A stretch of 29,003 nt of DNA from CAYNJY01 sp964397755. Its GTDB lineage: Bacteria > Patescibacteriota > Microgenomatia > UBA10105 > UBA927. Where the stretch lies: positions 1 to 29,003 of the forward strand of contig CAYNJY010000011.1 of NCBI GenBank assembly GCA_964397755.1. Direction: 5' to 3'. This document shows positions 27,882 through 29,003 of this stretch, one piece after another. The notes beneath the pieces are model-generated. The model was not told the DNA's origin. It saw only the letters and a program-made list of their open reading frames with translations, and did not search any database. Position 1 is the first letter of the stretch, and each line of letters opens with the position of its first letter. The position numbers were made by a program, and so were the translations under genes.

Positions 27882-29003
27882 CTACGGCGCCACTTCCCGC
27901 CACGTTATGGGAACCTCCTTCATGGCCTCGGGCATGGTGAGCGTGAGGCGGGGATTGTAGGTAAAGAGCTCTGCGCTGGTAGTCTGGTTTGCCACCACGC
28001 CCGCAAGGTCCCGCTGAAGCAGGAAGGAACTGGCGGCAAAGATCCCCTCGGCAACCAGCCGCTCCTTCCCCGCTACTGTGCTGGTACCGGTCTGGAAGGT
28101 GCCGGAGGAGATAAAGACACCTTGGAGCGCTGGCGTGGTCGAGGAGGCAGCGCCGCCCACAGATGAGGAGACGGTGATGTTGCCCGAGGCAACCAGACCG
28201 AAGAAGCCGGAGCCGGAGAGGGCGATTGTCCCATTGATGGTTGCGTTGCCGTTAACCAAGAGGACCAGGCTCTGGCCGCTCCCGACCGTCCAGTTGCCGC
28301 TGGTGGCCATGTCTCCCGTAACGAGGTAGGGCTCTATCCGACTGGGAGGCTGGCTGAGGGGAACGAGGAGGTCTGTGTAGTCAGCGGTTGTTGCTCCCCC
28401 GAACCTTCTCCAGAAGTACTCGTAGAGGCCAGCGGGAACTCCACTGCCCGGAGTATCCTTGACCAGCCAGCCGGTTGATGAGGTGAGGGACGCTCCGGTG
28501 CCCAAACCGCTGTCAAAGTCAAAGCTCGTGGCATAGGTAACAACCCCCGGGTAGCCGCCGGCTCCGTTTACGGAGAAGACCCGCGGAGAAGCCAAAGAGG
28601 GAATGAAGGAGGTAATGGTCCCCGCGCTCACGTCTCCGCCGGCCGTCTCTACCCACGGCCCCGGTGGCGTAGCGCCGACGTCAAAGGTCAAGGTCTCCCC
28701 GCCAGCTCCGAGAGCCGCGGCCAAGCCTTCGCCGCTTGCGGGAGCGGTTACAGTGCGGTTCCAGCAGGAGCGGGCGACGGCGTAGTCAGATGGCGGCTGG
28801 GGGGTCAAGGTGTAGGTAGCTAAAGGTACCGGGCTCCAGGAGACGTAGGTTGCCCCGACTTGGGTCTTGACCGGCTGGCCGGAGACCGTAAAGCTGGTGC
28901 CGCCCAAATAATTCGTGCTTGCCGCAATCGCCGCACAGGAGGTGTTGCCGGCAGAGACTGCTACTGCCCGGGCCCGGAGGGTGCCCTCGGGAACCGGCGT
29001 GGG
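27882..29003 (-). CDS. Pilus-associated surface protein, C-terminal part (runs off the window)
   Basis: The frame is open from the window edge to the TAG at 27882-27884, at least 373 residues. The TTG at 28907 is not a credible start because the frame continues upstream without a stop. The protein is rich in Gly, Ser, Thr and Ala with beta-strand repeats (SGNWTVGSGQSLVLLVNGNATINGTI, SGSGFFGLVASGNITVSSS), as in beta-helical or Ig-like surface proteins. The C-terminus (TYNPRLTLTMPEAMKEVPITWREVAP) is close to pilus-locus exoproteins of CPR bacteria, as I remember them. It is 69 bases upstream of the PilX-like gene and probably encodes a pilus tip or adhesin component. Confidence 0.7.
   Translation of the reverse strand, partial: PTPVPEGTLRARAVAVSAGNTSCAAIAASTNYLGGTSFTVSGQPVKTQVGATYVSWSPVPLATYTLTPQPPSDYAVARSCWNRTVTAPASGEGLAAALGAGGETLTFDVGATPPGPWVETAGGDVSAGTITSFIPSLASPRVFSVNGAGGYPGVVTYATSFDFDSGLGTGASLTSSTGWLVKDTPGSGVPAGLYEYFWRRFGGATTADYTDLLVPLSQPPSRIEPYLVTGDMATSGNWTVGSGQSLVLLVNGNATINGTIALSGSGFFGLVASGNITVSSSVGGAASSTTPALQGVFISSGTFQTGTSTVAGKERLVAEGIFAASSFLLQRDLAGVVANQTTSAELFTYNPRLTLTMPEAMKEVPITWREVAP

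Noticed and set aside
28905..28907. TTG at 28907 as the start of the last minus-strand gene
   Set aside because: The same frame continues without a stop to the window edge with similar composition, so the gene is truncated by the window.

Overview
The window looks like part of a small, streamlined bacterial chromosome from the Candidate Phyla Radiation (Patescibacteria), most probably Microgenomates-like. This is inferred from gene content and is not proven. The evidence is short housekeeping genes with ATGA overlaps, a trigger factor without a PPIase domain, ThrRS without a TGS domain, PheT without the tRNA-binding (EMAP) insertion, a PilMNO-type pilus block and many family-orphan membrane proteins. 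TGA acts as an ordinary stop, so the UGA-recoding lineages are excluded.

Layout. 1-637 has no convincing gene but holds a 158-bp MITE-like element with perfect 20-bp inverted ends. 638-2167 encodes two paralogous lysozyme-fold exoproteins, the second behind a strong promoter and a hairpin-containing leader. A tRNA-Leu follows, then two envelope proteins of unknown function, trigger factor, an orphan protein, a tRNA-Val with a broken half copy beside it, a FAM173-like methyltransferase and a PH-domain membrane protein. 6498-9571 is thrS-infC-rpmI-rplT, with a probable T-box in front of thrS. The phenylalanyl-tRNA synthetase genes follow (11473-15404), separated from rplT by an attenuator, a small ORF and a PLP aminotransferase. 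PheS carries an AlaX-type editing domain fused to its N-terminus. A class A PBP is encoded convergently. From 17860 there is a second attenuator, an orphan gene, tyrS, a one-helix microprotein, recG, rpmF, nusB, rnc, rpsP, khpA and trmD. The right end, on the minus strand, is a type IV pilus block: pilO, pilN, pilM, a PilX-like prepilin and the C-terminal part of a surface protein.

The strongest candidate for something undescribed is a pair of leader-peptide attenuators (9546-9742 and 17823-17999) that share one architecture. Each has a promoter placed so that the transcript starts almost at the leader start codon. Each leader ORF has a Phe/Tyr-rich stretch followed by an ASQ(K)RG(A/G)L motif. 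In each, an 8-bp outer stem encloses the aromatic codons and a 1:2 hairpin, and segment 2 can alternatively pair with the 5' arm of a downstream intrinsic terminator. One lies upstream of the PheRS genes and the other upstream of TyrRS, in each case with non-synthetase genes in between. With the thrS T-box, three aminoacyl-tRNA synthetase loci in this window seem to carry transcription-attenuation leaders of two mechanistic types.

Other themes are probable leaderless transcription at many genes, a short palindromic repeat (GACAGGG-N5-CCCTGTC) inside three synthetase genes, and a heptanucleotide repeat inside tyrS.
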